A DNA stretch of 64,000 nt from Leptobrachium leishanense (GCA_009667805.1 CM019069.1:48132153-48196152); one strand, 5' to 3'. Positions 11,246 to 21,897 are shown, numbered from the stretch's first letter. The notes: generated from the sequence alone by a model not told the origin. Translations and numbers: made by a program.

Positions 11246-12660
11246 TTAAAGGAACACTCTACACATCCTGACCACTTTATATTTTTAAAATGCTCAGGAT
11301 GTGAGGAGTGCCCCCCTTCCCCCCAACTTTCCTAATTTTTGCTAAAAAACTGGGTAAAGTGGTTGCCAGCATCGCCAGCAGACAGGAAATTTGAATTTCC
11401 CTGCTGCCGGTTACTTCTCGGATACTAGTGACATCGGCACGTGTTCGGTGTCAGGGAGGCTGTGATGGATTGGATCTGTGCATGCACGCAGCTCCGGCCC
11501 ATCGTTCTGCACAGGTGCTACGGGACTAGGGATGAGCATTCGGTTCGATTCGAACGTGAGTTCGAATCGAACATCAAAAGTGAGTTCGAATCGAACATCG
11601 GCCGTTCAGCGAACGCCGAACATTATGGGATATTCGCAGTTTGTTCGACCGCGGACATTCCATAATAAAAAATGCGTCCACAGGTCTCCTAAATGTAATG
11701 GCGGCTGCCGGTACATTTAGGAAACCTGTGGCTGCGGCCCCCGGCCCACGTATCTCACCTGTCCTGCAGTTGTCCCGGCCTCCTGTTCCCCGGTCCGTCA
11801 GCTCCTCCGGTCCGTCTGGACGCGTCTCCTCTCTGCCCCACGTCTTCATGCTGAATGATCTGATTGGGCAAAGTCCTGCGCCTGACCTGGACTTTGCCCA
11901 ATCAGGGCTCTAATTCAATATTGAGCCCTTGTTGGGCAAAGTCCAGGTCAGGTGCAGGACTTTGCCCAATCAGAGCTCAGCATGAAGATGAGGCATGGGG
12001 CAGAGCTTTAACCAAGCTCTGATTGGTTAAAGTCGGTGCAAGACTTTAACCAATCAGAGCTTGGTTAAAGCTCATCTTCATGCTGAGCTCTGATTGGGCA
12101 AAGTCCTGCACCTGACCTGGACTTTGCCCAATTAGGGCTCAATATTGAATTAGAGCCCTGATTGATCCAGGTCAGGCGCAGGACTTTGCCCAAGCAGATC
12201 ATTCAGCATGAAGACGTGGGGCAGAGAGGAGCCGTGGCCAGACGGACCAGAGGAGCTGATGGACCGGGGAACAGGAGGCCGGGACAGCTGCAGGACAGGT
12301 GAGTTACAGGGGCTGGGGGCCACAGCCACAGGTCTCCTAAATGTACCGGCAGCCGCCGGTACATTTAGGAGAACTGCGAACACGTTTTGCGTGTTCGGCC
12401 CCCACTGGTTTACATTGTGTTCAAGTTCGTATTCGAACATTTCGGCCGTTCGGCTGTTCGGATATGAACCGAACACAGGGGTGTTCGGCTCGTCATCATA
12501 CGGGACTTGCATACCTAAAGTTCATTACGGGTTCGGATACCCTGAGCTGAAGAGGAGGAGCTGCGTGCGGCGAGGGACAAAAAGATGAGTAAAACTGGGC
12601 AAAATTATTTTTAAAAAAAACCAACAAAAAAACAATTGGACAGAGGCTGTCAGCAATGCA
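11246..12660 (+). mobile_element. TTAA-AGGAACACT element, copy 1 (interrupted by a hAT)
   Basis: It starts TTAA then AGGAACACTCTACAC, CATCCTGACCACTT and a GAGGAGTGCCCCCC block, matching copies at 48490, 62094 and (minus) about 44165-44370. It is interrupted at 11528-12499 and resumes with CTTGCATACCTAAAG and GACAGAGGCTGTCAGC, as in the other copies. The far terminus is not clear. Confidence 0.65.
11528..12499. mobile_element. 972-bp hAT-type foldback element, 8-bp duplication ACGGGACT
   Basis: It is flanked by a perfect 8-bp direct repeat ACGGGACT (11520-11527 and 12500-12507), the hAT duplication length. It starts AGGGATGAGCATTCGG; the right end inverted reads ATGATGACGAGCCGAAC. The whole element is one large hairpin centred near 12032. 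Arms share GGTCTCCTAAATGTA, CTGCAGGACAGG, and CATGAAGACGTGGGGCAGAG with their complements. No transposase is present. Confidence 0.85.
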
Positions 12661-13690
12661 AGCTGAATGACAGCTATCTGGGTGAATCCTCCTTCATTCC
12701 TTTGGAAGGCTGAATCAGCCCTCTGGGATGATTTGGGTGGAGGGGGTGGCAGTCATTTGTGATCATATAAATGACATTAAATGGTTAAGGTGGCTAGAAT
12801 GTCCATGGAATATCTGTGAACGCAAGCTATGCCTGACATATTTATATTTCTCTTTTTTCAAAAACGTTATATAACTGGTGTAAGGTTATCTGTTACAATC
12901 GCAAAGCATTAGTTACGTTTTCAAGCGTTTTGAAAGTGCACTTTGGGGGGAAAAAAACCTCAGGAATGACTGGCAAACATCCCCCCTTAGTGTAACTTCA
13001 CATAAACGTGTCATTCACTCCACATTCCTGTAACTAGCGCTATGCAAGCAGGTATGGAAAAAAGACAAACTTTGTTGTAGACAGGAGGACTGAGCCTCCT
13101 TTAACAGCACATAAGTGTCAACGCAGAACACGGTGTATGAATAGCTCTTAACATAATTACACCATTCTTAATACATGGCTGACCTGCTCCATCCAATGAC
13201 GTTACTGTATAATCACTGGCGGGCAGAGGCAGCTTGGCTCACGCCTGATTGGACGGCAAATTCTCCTCTTTTTTTTTTTCCAATTTTAAATTTATGGGAT
13301 ACTGAAAATGCAAGGAGATCTAAATGCGGAAATTGGACGTTAGATTTTAAAGAGGCAGCGTGCTCCATCCCATTCTTTATAATATACATAGATATATATT
13401 CCACATAAGAAATAATTCTATTTTCTTAAGAGTTTATGTGTGTTTTGAGTTCCTGTGCTGAACATGATGCTGGTGTGAGATTGCTAAAATGATGGCATTT
13501 GGAATCAATTTCATCCTGATTTTTTCAATTAACCGCACTTTATAATACGCCCTTTAACCTTGCAATCATATTAAAGGCTATAAAGAACAATTGAGGGGGC
13601 TATTGTGTAAAATGCTTATAGATGCTTCCCGTAAGAAATATCACTCCCAGACCATGGTACTGAACGGTCAGCTTGAAAGCTGCTTCACTG
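12660..13690. other. Non-coding, nothing recognised
   Basis: I see no supported gene. The short frames at 13175-13408 and 13213-13404 lie on opposite strands of the same segment and have no family resemblance. Confidence 0.4.
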
Positions 13691-13793
13691 TCATCTACTG
13701 TACCTACATGTACCTACTGTAAAAATTCAATGTTTTTTGAGTCTAGGACATACTTGAAAACGAGAGAAATCTCAATGTATCCTTACTGATAAA

Positions 13794-15520
13794 TAGAAAC
13801 GTGCACCGCTGAAAATTTTGTTTGGTTTTTTTTTCCTCCAGGTGTTTTTTTTCGTTTAGGGTCGTTTCGGACCCTTTAGGTTTCGATTCGGTGATTCGAT
13901 ATCGATTCGAAATTTCGGATCGATTCAGGGATTCGGGTCATTTTGACATTTGGATCATTTCGGTGATCGGATCATTCGGGTGATTCGGTTCAGTTTGGTT
14001 TTTCGTTTTTTAATGAGTTATTTGGTTTTTTTAATGCTTATTTAAGAATGGGAAGTAGATTATTACCAATAGAATGAAAGTTTTTTTACTTAGTTATTCT
14101 TTTTAAGATTTTTTTAAGCAATTTTTGGAGGAAATTTTAGGTTTCTTAATGTTTTTTTTAAAGAAACAAGGCTTTCTAACCCATAGGTTTCAATGCACCA
14201 TATGAATCCACACACTGCTGGGAAGCGCCTCTACAGTATAATAATGCAGCATATGAATCTGCACACTGCCGGGCAGCACCTCTACAGTATAATTAATGCA
14301 GCATATGAATCCACACACTGCTGGGCAGCACCTCTACAGTATAATTAATGCAGCATATGAATCCACACACTGCTGGGCAGCACCTCTAGAGTATAATAAT
14401 GCAGCATATGAATCCACACACTGCTGGGCAGCACCTCCTACAGTATAATTAATGCAGCATATGAATCCACACACTGCTGGGCAGCACCTCTAGAGTATAA
14501 TAATGCAGCATATGAATCCACACAGCTGGGAAGCGCCTCTACAGTATAATAATGCAGCATATGAATCTGCACACTGCCGGGCAGCACCTCTACAGTATAA
14601 TAATGCAGCATATGAATCCACACACTGCCGGGCAGCACCTCTACAGTATAATAATGCAGCATATGAATCCACACACTGCCGGGCAGCACCTCTACAGTAT
14701 AATTAATGCAGCATATGAATCCACACACTGCCGGGCAGCACCTCTACAGTATAATTAATGCAGCATATGAATCCACACACTGCCGGGCAGCACCTCTCTA
14801 CAGTATAATAATGCAGCATATGAATCCACACACTGCCTGGCAGCACCTCTACAGTATAATAATGCAGCATATGAATCCACACACTGCCGGGCAGCACCTC
14901 TACAGTATAATTAATGCAGCATATGAATCTGCACACTGCTGGGAAGCGCCTCTACAGTATAATAATGCAGCATAGGAATCCGCACACTGCCGGGCAGCAC
15001 TTCTACAGTATAATAGTGCAGCATATGAATCCGCACACTGCCGGGCAGCACCTCTACAGTATAATAATGCAGCATATGAATCTGCACACTGCTGGGCAGC
15101 ACCTCTACAGTATAATTAATGCAGCATATGAATCCGCACACTGCTGGGCAGCACCTCTACAGTATAATTAATGCAGCATATGAATCCGCACACTGCCGGG
15201 CAGCACCTCTACAGTATAATTAATGCAGCATATGAATCCGCACACTGCCGGGCAGCACCTCTACAGTATAATTACTGCAGCATAAAACGAAAAACCAACT
15301 GAATCGAATGACCCGAAATGATCCGAATCACCAAAATGATCCAAATGCCGAAATGACCCGAATCACCGAATCGACACGATTTATCGAATCGACGTGAAAT
15401 TTCGAATCATCCGAATTATCAAATCAAATGACAATTCAGATTCGGGATGCCCTCGGAAGCACGAAAATGGTAAATTTCGTCCGAAAATCGTTTCGGTACA
15501 AAACGAATTGCACATCTCTA
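13794..15520. mobile_element. 1727-bp hAT-type element carrying a minisatellite
   Basis: It is flanked by a perfect 8-bp repeat CTGATAAA (13786-13793 and 15521-15528). The termini are TAGAAACGTGCAC and, inverted, TAGAGATGTGCAAT, the hAT-style start. Outer arms of roughly 200-400 bp are complementary (TTCGGTTCAGTTTGGTTTTT with AAAACCAACTGAATCGAA) and rich in ATTCGGTGATTCG-type motifs. The centre is a 51-bp tandem array. There is no transposase, so the element is non-autonomous. Confidence 0.85.
14191..15285. repeat. Minisatellite, 51-52 bp unit, about 21 copies
   Basis: The unit contains ATGAATCCACACACTGC, GGGCAGCACCTCTACAG and TATAATAATGCAGCAT. Units of 51 bp alternate with 52-bp versions carrying TATAATTAATG, and one unit (near 14520) is shortened. 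I counted 21 CTACAGTATAA-type blocks. Because 51 is a multiple of three, it yields artefact reading frames on both strands. It lies entirely inside the hAT element. Confidence 0.95.
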
Positions 15521-15564
15521 CTGATAAAATGCTTTATAAATAAATAAATAAATCTGATCTGAGC

Positions 15565-16282
15565 CGTTGTGTTGAAAATAATATCATCAGTGATACATTT
15601 AAAATATTATAATGGTGAGATCTGATTGTTGCAAAATCTTCTTGATTCTACAACCCTTGATACCTGGAAGAGAAACTGTCACTTCTCCGGTAGTGAGAGC
15701 GTTCATGGAGCATTAACTGCGGTGTGAAATTCAGTCCAAAAGGAAAAATAAATCCAGAAAGATGCCGGGGGTGAATGGAATTCGCAAACGAAAATGATTC
15801 CATTCATTACAGAAAATGAATGTATAAAAGGTACCACCTCCCAGCTCTCGCCTTATCCATTTCAGGCACGTGACACAGAAGAAGAAGAAATTAAAATGAA
15901 TTTTAATACATAAATCTATATCTAGAAACATGACGCACTAATGTTATCTCGACTTTTACAGTGGTTTCAATCTGAAAATGTGGCAGATGTGCAGATGCAC
16001 AGAATCAAAGAACCACATCCACTACAATATGCTCTAATAGTTATGCTGTATGGGGTGTTCCCCTAATAAGTGTAAGTACAATTTCTAAACATCTTTTGTT
16101 TTTTCTAATTAACATTTTATTGTAATATAATCATCTGAACATTGCGTGGTTAGCGTCAGGGTAACATCAACGCCTGCCGGTGTCGATGTCTTTCCCACTT
16201 TTTTATATTAACAGTGCATGGCTGTAGATGATGTTATGTTAAAACAACTGTTTTATGTGCTGTATGTGTATATATAGTTCTA
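15565..16282. other. Non-coding, nothing recognised
   Basis: I see no ORF with family resemblance and no terminal repeat; the next element starts after the TA at 16281. Confidence 0.4.
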
Positions 16283-16768
16283 CACACTACCTGGCCAAAA
16301 AAAAAGTCACACACTCTAATAATAAGCTCATGCAATATCACATTTATATCTGTCCAGAGTCGCATTAATTTGTGGCCAAGATCTTGTATTGATGATGGGA
16401 GAGTCGCAGCGCTGTGTAAAGTCTTCTCCAGCACATTATCCCAAAGATTCTCAATGGGGTTAAGGTCTGGACTGTGCGGTGGCCAATCCATGTGTGAAAT
16501 GACGTCTCATGCTCCCTGAACCACTCTCGCACAATCTGAGCTCGATGAATCCTGGCATTGCCATCTTGGAATTTGCCCGCTGTGCCATCAGGGAAGAAAA
16601 AACCCATTGATGAAAAAACCTGCTCATTCAGTATATTCAGGGAGTCACATGACCTAATTTTTTGCAGCTGAAACCTATTAATCACTACAGTAACTATCCC
16701 ATGGAAGGCTCACACCTATTTGCCTATATAAATCCAGGTGGTGTATTTTTATTTGGCCAGGCAGTGTG
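16283..16768 (-). mobile_element. Tc1/mariner deletion derivative with transposase C-terminus (copy 1)
   Basis: Inverted termini of the type CACTACCTGGCCAAAAA (left) and, inverted, CACTGCCTGGCCAAAT (right) start after TA at 16281-16282. The minus strand encodes the end of a transposase: [19 protein letters not shown] (around the second catalytic Asp position), then [16 protein letters not shown] (catalytic Glu). The DNA-binding domain and first Asp are missing and the frame is broken. A same-sized copy at 45074 shares the deletion. The right boundary is blurred by a TG run. Confidence 0.8.
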
Positions 16769-16786
16769 TGTGTGTATATATGTATA

Positions 16787-18385
16787 CAGTTGTGTTCAAA
16801 ATTATTCAACCCCCAATGCTGTAAAGAGTTTTAGGGAATTTAGTGTACATTTGTAATTGTATTCAGAATGAAATCCTACAAGGACTTTTTAAAGAACCAT
16901 ATGCAACTAAAATGACATCAATTGGTTTTGTAATACAGTAGTAAATGTTTCTTTTGTGAATTCTTCATTGACACAATTATTCAACCCCTTAAAGACTACC
17001 ACTCTGAAGAACAGAGGTTCATTCAAGTGTTTTCAATCAGGTATTGAAAACACCTGTGGATGTCACGGAGCAGCAATAAAGCATAATAAGCACCAATTAG
17101 GCAGCTTTAAAATGACTGTGATACTCAGCTCCTTCTAGACATTTACTGGTGTGGTTACAAACATGGTGAAGTCAAGAGAATGGTCCAGGAAGACAAGAGG
17201 AGAGGTGACTACTCTTCACAGGAAGGGCAATGGCTATAAGAAGATTGCAAAGATGTTAAACATACCAAGAGAGACCATAGGAAGCATCATTCGCAAATTC
17301 AAGGCAAAGGGCACTGTTGAAACGCTACCTGGTCGTGGCAGAAAGAAGATGCTGACTTCGACTGCTGTGCGCTACCTGAAGCGTAGAGTGGAGAAAAGTC
17401 CCCGTGTGACTGCTGAGGAACCGAGAAAAGATTTGTCAGATGTGGGTACTGAAGTTTCAGCTCAGACAATACGGCGCACACTGCGTAATGAAGGCCTCCA
17501 TGCCAGAACTCCCAGGCGCACCCCCTTGCTGTCTCCAAAGAATAAGAAGAGTATGCCAAAAGTCATGTGGACAAACCACAGAAGTTTTGGGATAGTGCTC
17601 TGTGGACTGATGAAACAAAATTAGAACTGTTTGGGCCCATGGATCAACGCTATGTTTGGAGGAGGAAGAACAAGGCCTATGAAGAAAGCCTACTGTGAAG
17701 CATGGTGGGGGGTCAATTATGCTTTGGGGCTGTTTTGCTTCTGCAGGTACAGGGAAGCTTCAGCGTGTGCAAGGTACCATGAATTCTCTTCAGTACCAGG
17801 AGATATTGGATGACAATGTGATGCAGTCTGTCACAAACCTGAGGCTTGGGAGACATTGGACCTTTCAACAGGACAATGATCCCAAGCATACCTCCAAGTC
17901 CACTAGAGCATGGTTGCAGATTAAAGGCTGGAACATTTTGGAGTGGCCATCGCAGTCACCTGACTTAAATCCGATTGAGAACCTCTGGTGGGACTTAAAG
18001 AAAGCAGTTGCAGTGCGCAAGCCTAAGAATGTGACTGAACTGGAGGCTTTTGCCCATGACGAATGGGTGAAGATACCCGTAGATCGCTGCAAGACACTTG
18101 TGTCAAGCTATGCTTCACGTTTAAAAGCTGTTAGTACAACATTCTTTTACAGTTATAAGTACTAAGATTGAATGTCACTTGGGGGGGTTGAATAAAACTT
18201 ATAATGATGTTAGCACAGAAAAGACATTTGTGGTTATTTCATTATAAATGTTATGTTATATTTGTCTGACCTACACGTGCCTCTTTGATTTAATTGTAAG
18301 CAAGATGACTGAATGATCAAAATCAATGTCAAACTGGCCAAAACACTCAATTTCAGTGGGGGTTGAATAATTTTGAACACAACTG
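16787..18385 (+). mobile_element. Tc1-type transposon, 1599 bp, complete ends, TA duplication (copy A)
   Basis: Both ends begin CAGTTGTGTTCAAAATTAT and continue to the ATTCAACCCC block, perfectly inverted, with TA at 16785-16786 and 18386-18387. The core AATTATTCAACCCC recurs inside the left end near 16973 and, inverted, near 18185. Each terminus therefore has outer and inner direct repeats (an IR/DR arrangement as in Sleeping Beauty-type elements). The transposase inside is inactivated. Confidence 0.92.
17163..18165 (+). pseudogene. Tc1 transposase pseudogene (copy A)
   Basis: This is the same transposase as at 57964, with two 10-bp deletions relative to it (near 17552 and near 17687). They break the frame after the DNA-binding half and again before the catalytic half. 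Recognisable pieces are the paired helix-turn-helix region ([20 protein letters not shown]), GRGRKK linker, [15 protein letters not shown], then [26 protein letters not shown] and [20 protein letters not shown]. The first catalytic block (WTDETK) lies in the damaged interval: the DNA around 17606-17625 reads in another frame. The C-terminus differs from copy B because a 29-bp segment (18134-18162) is inverted. Confidence 0.9.
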
Positions 18386-18387
18386 TA

Positions 18388-19095
18388 TATGAAAATTTTT
18401 ATTTTTTTGGGCATTTTCTTCTAGTTTCATATTGTGTTTTCCAATACCTTCTGTTTAGCTGTATTCCGCACTACATACATTCTAATGTCAGTTGTGTAAA
18501 TTATTTACATTTGCATTCTTGAATGTGCGTCCTGTTATACCATTTTATTTAATAATAATGGCAAAAGGCTCTTTGCAGGACAAGGAAATGTGCTGTTTTG
18601 CCAGGGGATGAATCAAAACGTGGTATACTTTCTTAGTCATACCTAAATATTTGTAACAATGGATTTAAATCTAACGAGGGGTCTCCCCCTGGCCCTCTCT
18701 GAGTGTGGCCTTTGCTGGCTTCCCCGTTCTTTACATGTCCAGGATATATTTGTGTTTTCTTAATCTACAAGCTACCCGCACAATAATCACTTAGTATTAC
18801 TCATATCCTGTATAACATTATTCTCACAACAACTACATAACCATGTGCTGGCTCGCTACATTTACAGACAATGCACTCTTACCAGGACACACGGCTCAAT
18901 CTGCATTCTTGCCAAAAACACATGAAAAACAGAATTTGATAAATGTCCACTAATACTCCCTTTCATGTCCCGTCCCCGCCGTATACAAACCACACCAGCC
19001 TGAGTGAAGAAATTACTTTAGAAATGACGATGCAGCACTATTGTTTCCATGTTTAAATTACTTTGTAACTTTGCTTTACAAGCATTTCTTTTAAC
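18388..19095. other. Non-coding, nothing recognised
   Basis: No ORF, tandem array or terminal repeat can be supported here. Confidence 0.4.
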
Positions 19096-19098
19096 TAT

Positions 19099-20118
19099 CA
19101 GGGTTATTCAGAGAAAGCTGAAAACCAGGAGAACTGGCAGGAGAAGAGCAGAATCTAGACCAAATAGCCGATTTGGAAAGTGAGATAAACGGGAGAATTT
19201 TTCTGGTTTGGCTATTTTGACCTAAGGAGTTATTCAGAGAGATTTGAAAAGTAGCCACACGTTCGGTGACCTTTTGTTCCCTGCACTTCGGGGCGATTCT
19301 GCGATTCTAGTTCACCAACCCTGCAGTGTATTCAGCAAGCACTGCAGGCCCCCCGTAGTGCAGGGAAAACACGCCACAAACCCGCAGAACACTCGCCAAA
19401 CACTCGCCGAACACCCGCAGAAACCACCACAAAAACCATGCCAAACACGCTGGAAAACCCAGACGAGCCGCCGATCACAGCACAGAGCAGCCTCTGGAAA
19501 AAGCCGACAAGCTGACGAGTAGGGTAAAAAAAAAAAAAAGTACACTTGAAAGTTTCAAAATTGAAACGCTGTTTGCAGAAAAACTACTGAACGAAAAATG
19601 TCTGGAATTTACATAGAAGATCCTATGAATGATAATAAAAAGGTCACAGAAAAAAGAAAAAACGCTATAACAAAAAAACGGAATTGTTTTTTTGCCGAAA
19701 TAAATCTATAAATAGACTTTCTACAGCAGAATAAAATAATGAAAGGCTTATTAGATATTTTATTAAAACGGGAATATTTTTAACATTGAAGCCTGGGATT
19801 TGCCTGAATAAACCTGCCGAATGAAACCACCGAACAGCAGGGCAATTCGGCAACTTTTCTCTGCTGTTTGGCGTTCTCTGAATAGATGAACCATCGCTTC
19901 TCTATGGGGGGATTTCACTGCCCTCGAACAGGCACCGTATGTACAGGCAATTCGCCAGAATTTGGCGATTTGCCTGCTCTCTGAATAGCCGAATGTCCCA
20001 GAAATGTCCCCATACGCTGAATTTCAGTGTCCGGGTTACATTTCGGGGACATTTCAGATCTCTCTGAATAACCACTCTAGTCATTCTCCTGAGTTTCACC
20101 TTACTTTAAATAGACCTG
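19099..20118. mobile_element. Foldback MITE (5246 family) split by another element, TAT duplication
   Basis: The outer ends CAGGGTTATTCAGAGAAAGC and (right) CACCTTACTTTAAATAGACCTG match the 182-bp MITE at 5246. TAT flanks at 19096-19098 and 20119-20121. Its interior, including CCAAATAGCCGATTTGG, runs to GGCTATTTTGACCTA, is interrupted, and resumes with AGTCATTCTCCTGAG. Confidence 0.78.
19213..20085. mobile_element. Nested foldback element of the 6469 family
   Basis: It begins GTTATTCAGAGAGATTTGAAA and ends ATCTCTCTGAATAACC. The interior repeats the CGAACAGGCACCG, TTCGCCAGAATTTGGCGA and ACGCTGTTTGCA blocks of 6469-7373. It sits inside the smaller MITE 19099-20118, about 15 bp of which were lost at the junction. 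Confidence 0.75.
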
Positions 20119-20329
20119 TATGTTTTTTATGGTCCTGATAATATTACTTTATTTCCTGTCGTTTAAAGCAGACTCTGCAGGTGTTTCTCTTGATTGGAAG
20201 AAAAACTCTGTTGTGCAATACCTTTGGAATGTATTGTGGATGGCTCTACACTACACTGGAGCATAGACATGGAGATTTCCCAGTGCAGAGGTCTTTTTAC
20301 ATAAATATATATATATATAAATATATGAT

Positions 20330-21647
20330 CAGTGCTTTTTTCTGGAAAAATAAGTGGGGGTACTCTCTCACGCCCGGGGAAAAACTGATTATTATGACTA
20401 TTTTCATGTCCTCATAAACAATAGTTGTAGTTCACTTAAAGGAAGACACTATAAAAGGAAACCATATTTTTTAATACTGTGTTCCTTTAAATGAACTACA
20501 ACTATTGTTGTAACCCAATGGGGGTTATCCACTAAGTGCCTCTGTTGCAAGAAAAATCTGTATTGCAGAGCTGTTAGTGCCATTGTGGCAAAAAAAAAAA
20601 ACAGCTGAGTGGATAATCCCCTTGCATTTGTGATCACCCCAGCAATGAAACTCACAGTTTTGCTGAGTATATACGAACTCCACAGAAATAAAACTCACAG
20701 TAATGCGCAGTGTGTATGAGCTCCAGAGCAATGACACTCATAGTAATGCGCAGTGTGTATGAGCTCCACAGCAATGAAACCCACAATAATGCTCAGTGTG
20801 TATGAGCTACACAGCAATGAAACTCACAGTAATGCGCAGTGTGTATCAGCTCCACAGCAATGACACTCACAGTAATGCGCAGTGTGTATGAGCTCCACAG
20901 CAATGAAACCCACAATACTGCTCAGTGTGTATGAGCTACACAGCAATGAAACTCACAGTAATGCGCAGTGTGTGAGCTCCACAGCAATGACACTCACAGT
21001 AATGCACAGTGCGTATGAGCTCCACAGCAATGAAACTCACAGTAATGCGCAGTGTGTATGAGCTCCACAGCAATGAAACTCACAGTAATGCTCAGTGTGT
21101 ATGAGCTCCACAGCAATGAAACTCACAGTAATGCGCAGTGTATGAGCTCCACAGCAATGACACTCACAGTAATGCGCAGTGTGTATGAGCTCCGCAGCAA
21201 TGAAACGCACAGTAATGCTCAGTGTGTTTGAGCTCCACAGCAATAAAACTCACAGTAATGCGCAGTGTGTATGACCTCCACAGCAATAAAACTCACTACC
21301 GCCTTACAGTGCCAGCTTCTCTGGTCACACCACTTACCTAACAATCCGCAGCTCTGGCAGATGTGTGTAAACATGCTGCACCCCCCTCCCCAAAGTTCAA
21401 AGTTTCAGCGGCTGCAGAGAGAGGGGGGGAGCATCCCTCCCTTGTCACCTACTGGGGGGAGGGGGGTTATTAGTCCCGACATACACTCCTGACAATCGGA
21501 AGCGTTCAGGAGCAACATGAGCTGCCGAGCGCTTCCGATTCTTTGCCTGCCACTGTAGGAGGAGCATCATGCTCTCTCCTGTTAGTTCTGGCTGGTGGTG
21601 AGGTGCCGGTACTGAGTACCCCCGAGTACCCCTAAAAAAAAGCCCTG
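20330..21647. mobile_element. 1318-bp hAT-like element carrying a minisatellite
   Basis: The ends read CAGTGCTTTTTTCTGG and, inverted, CAGGGCTTTTTTTTAGG, with inner GGGGGTACTC blocks on both sides. The flanks TATATGAT (20322-20329) and TATGTGAT (21648-21655) form an 8-bp duplication with one mismatch, as for hAT. The middle is a 43-bp tandem array. A smaller foldback (20418-20508, ACAATAGTTGTAGTTCA and complement) lies in the left arm. No transposase is present. Confidence 0.78.
20639..21298. repeat. Minisatellite, 43-bp unit, about 15 copies
   Basis: The unit is AGTAATGCGCAGTGTGTATG then AGCTCCACAGCAATGAAACTCAC. Variants include GCTCAGTG for GCGCAGTG and a few 3-4 bp contractions. The array lies inside the hAT-like element. 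Confidence 0.95.
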
Positions 21648-21658
21648 TATGTGATGAA

Positions 21659-21897
21659 CCCCTTGTCACCGGGCCCCATCCACTGGCCCGCTTACGCAGC
21701 TGGCATGCTGCTCGTGTCATTGGCTGCAGGGGGGGGGGGCAGAGTATCTCACAGCAATCAATGACGTGTGCCACGTGCCAACAAGTGGGCAGGTCTGTCG
21801 CGGCCCATAGACGCTAACGGGGTGTGCTATGCCGGCCCACAACTTTCAGTCCCACCCGTCGCCGGGATGGCATAGTACGCCACGTGATGACAAAGGG
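21659..21897. mobile_element. TTAA-type MITE, 239 bp (tentative)
   Basis: The ends read CCCCTTGTCACC and, inverted, CCCTTTGTCATCACG. The right flank is TTAA (21898-21901) and the left flank TGAA, probably a decayed TTAA. It immediately follows the hAT duplication. Confidence 0.45.

Larger units (their letters stand above)
13690..15565 (+). mobile_element. LINE/SINE 3' tail split by a hAT insertion
   Basis: The sequence 13740-13793 (ACATACTTGAAAACGAGAG, CTCAATGTATCCTTACTG) resumes at 15521 with CTGATAAAATGCTTTATAAA and a TAAA tail. Joined across the insert it matches the tail of the LINE at 22700-22795. Confidence 0.75.

Noticed and set aside
14438..15171. Several 60-96 codon frames with MQHMNPHTAGQHLYSI repeats on both strands
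   Set aside because: The 51-bp unit is divisible by three and lacks stops in some frames; this is a minisatellite, not a gene.
14191..15285. Possible CRISPR-like array
   Set aside because: The whole 51-bp unit is repeated, with no unique spacers and no cas genes, in a eukaryotic context.
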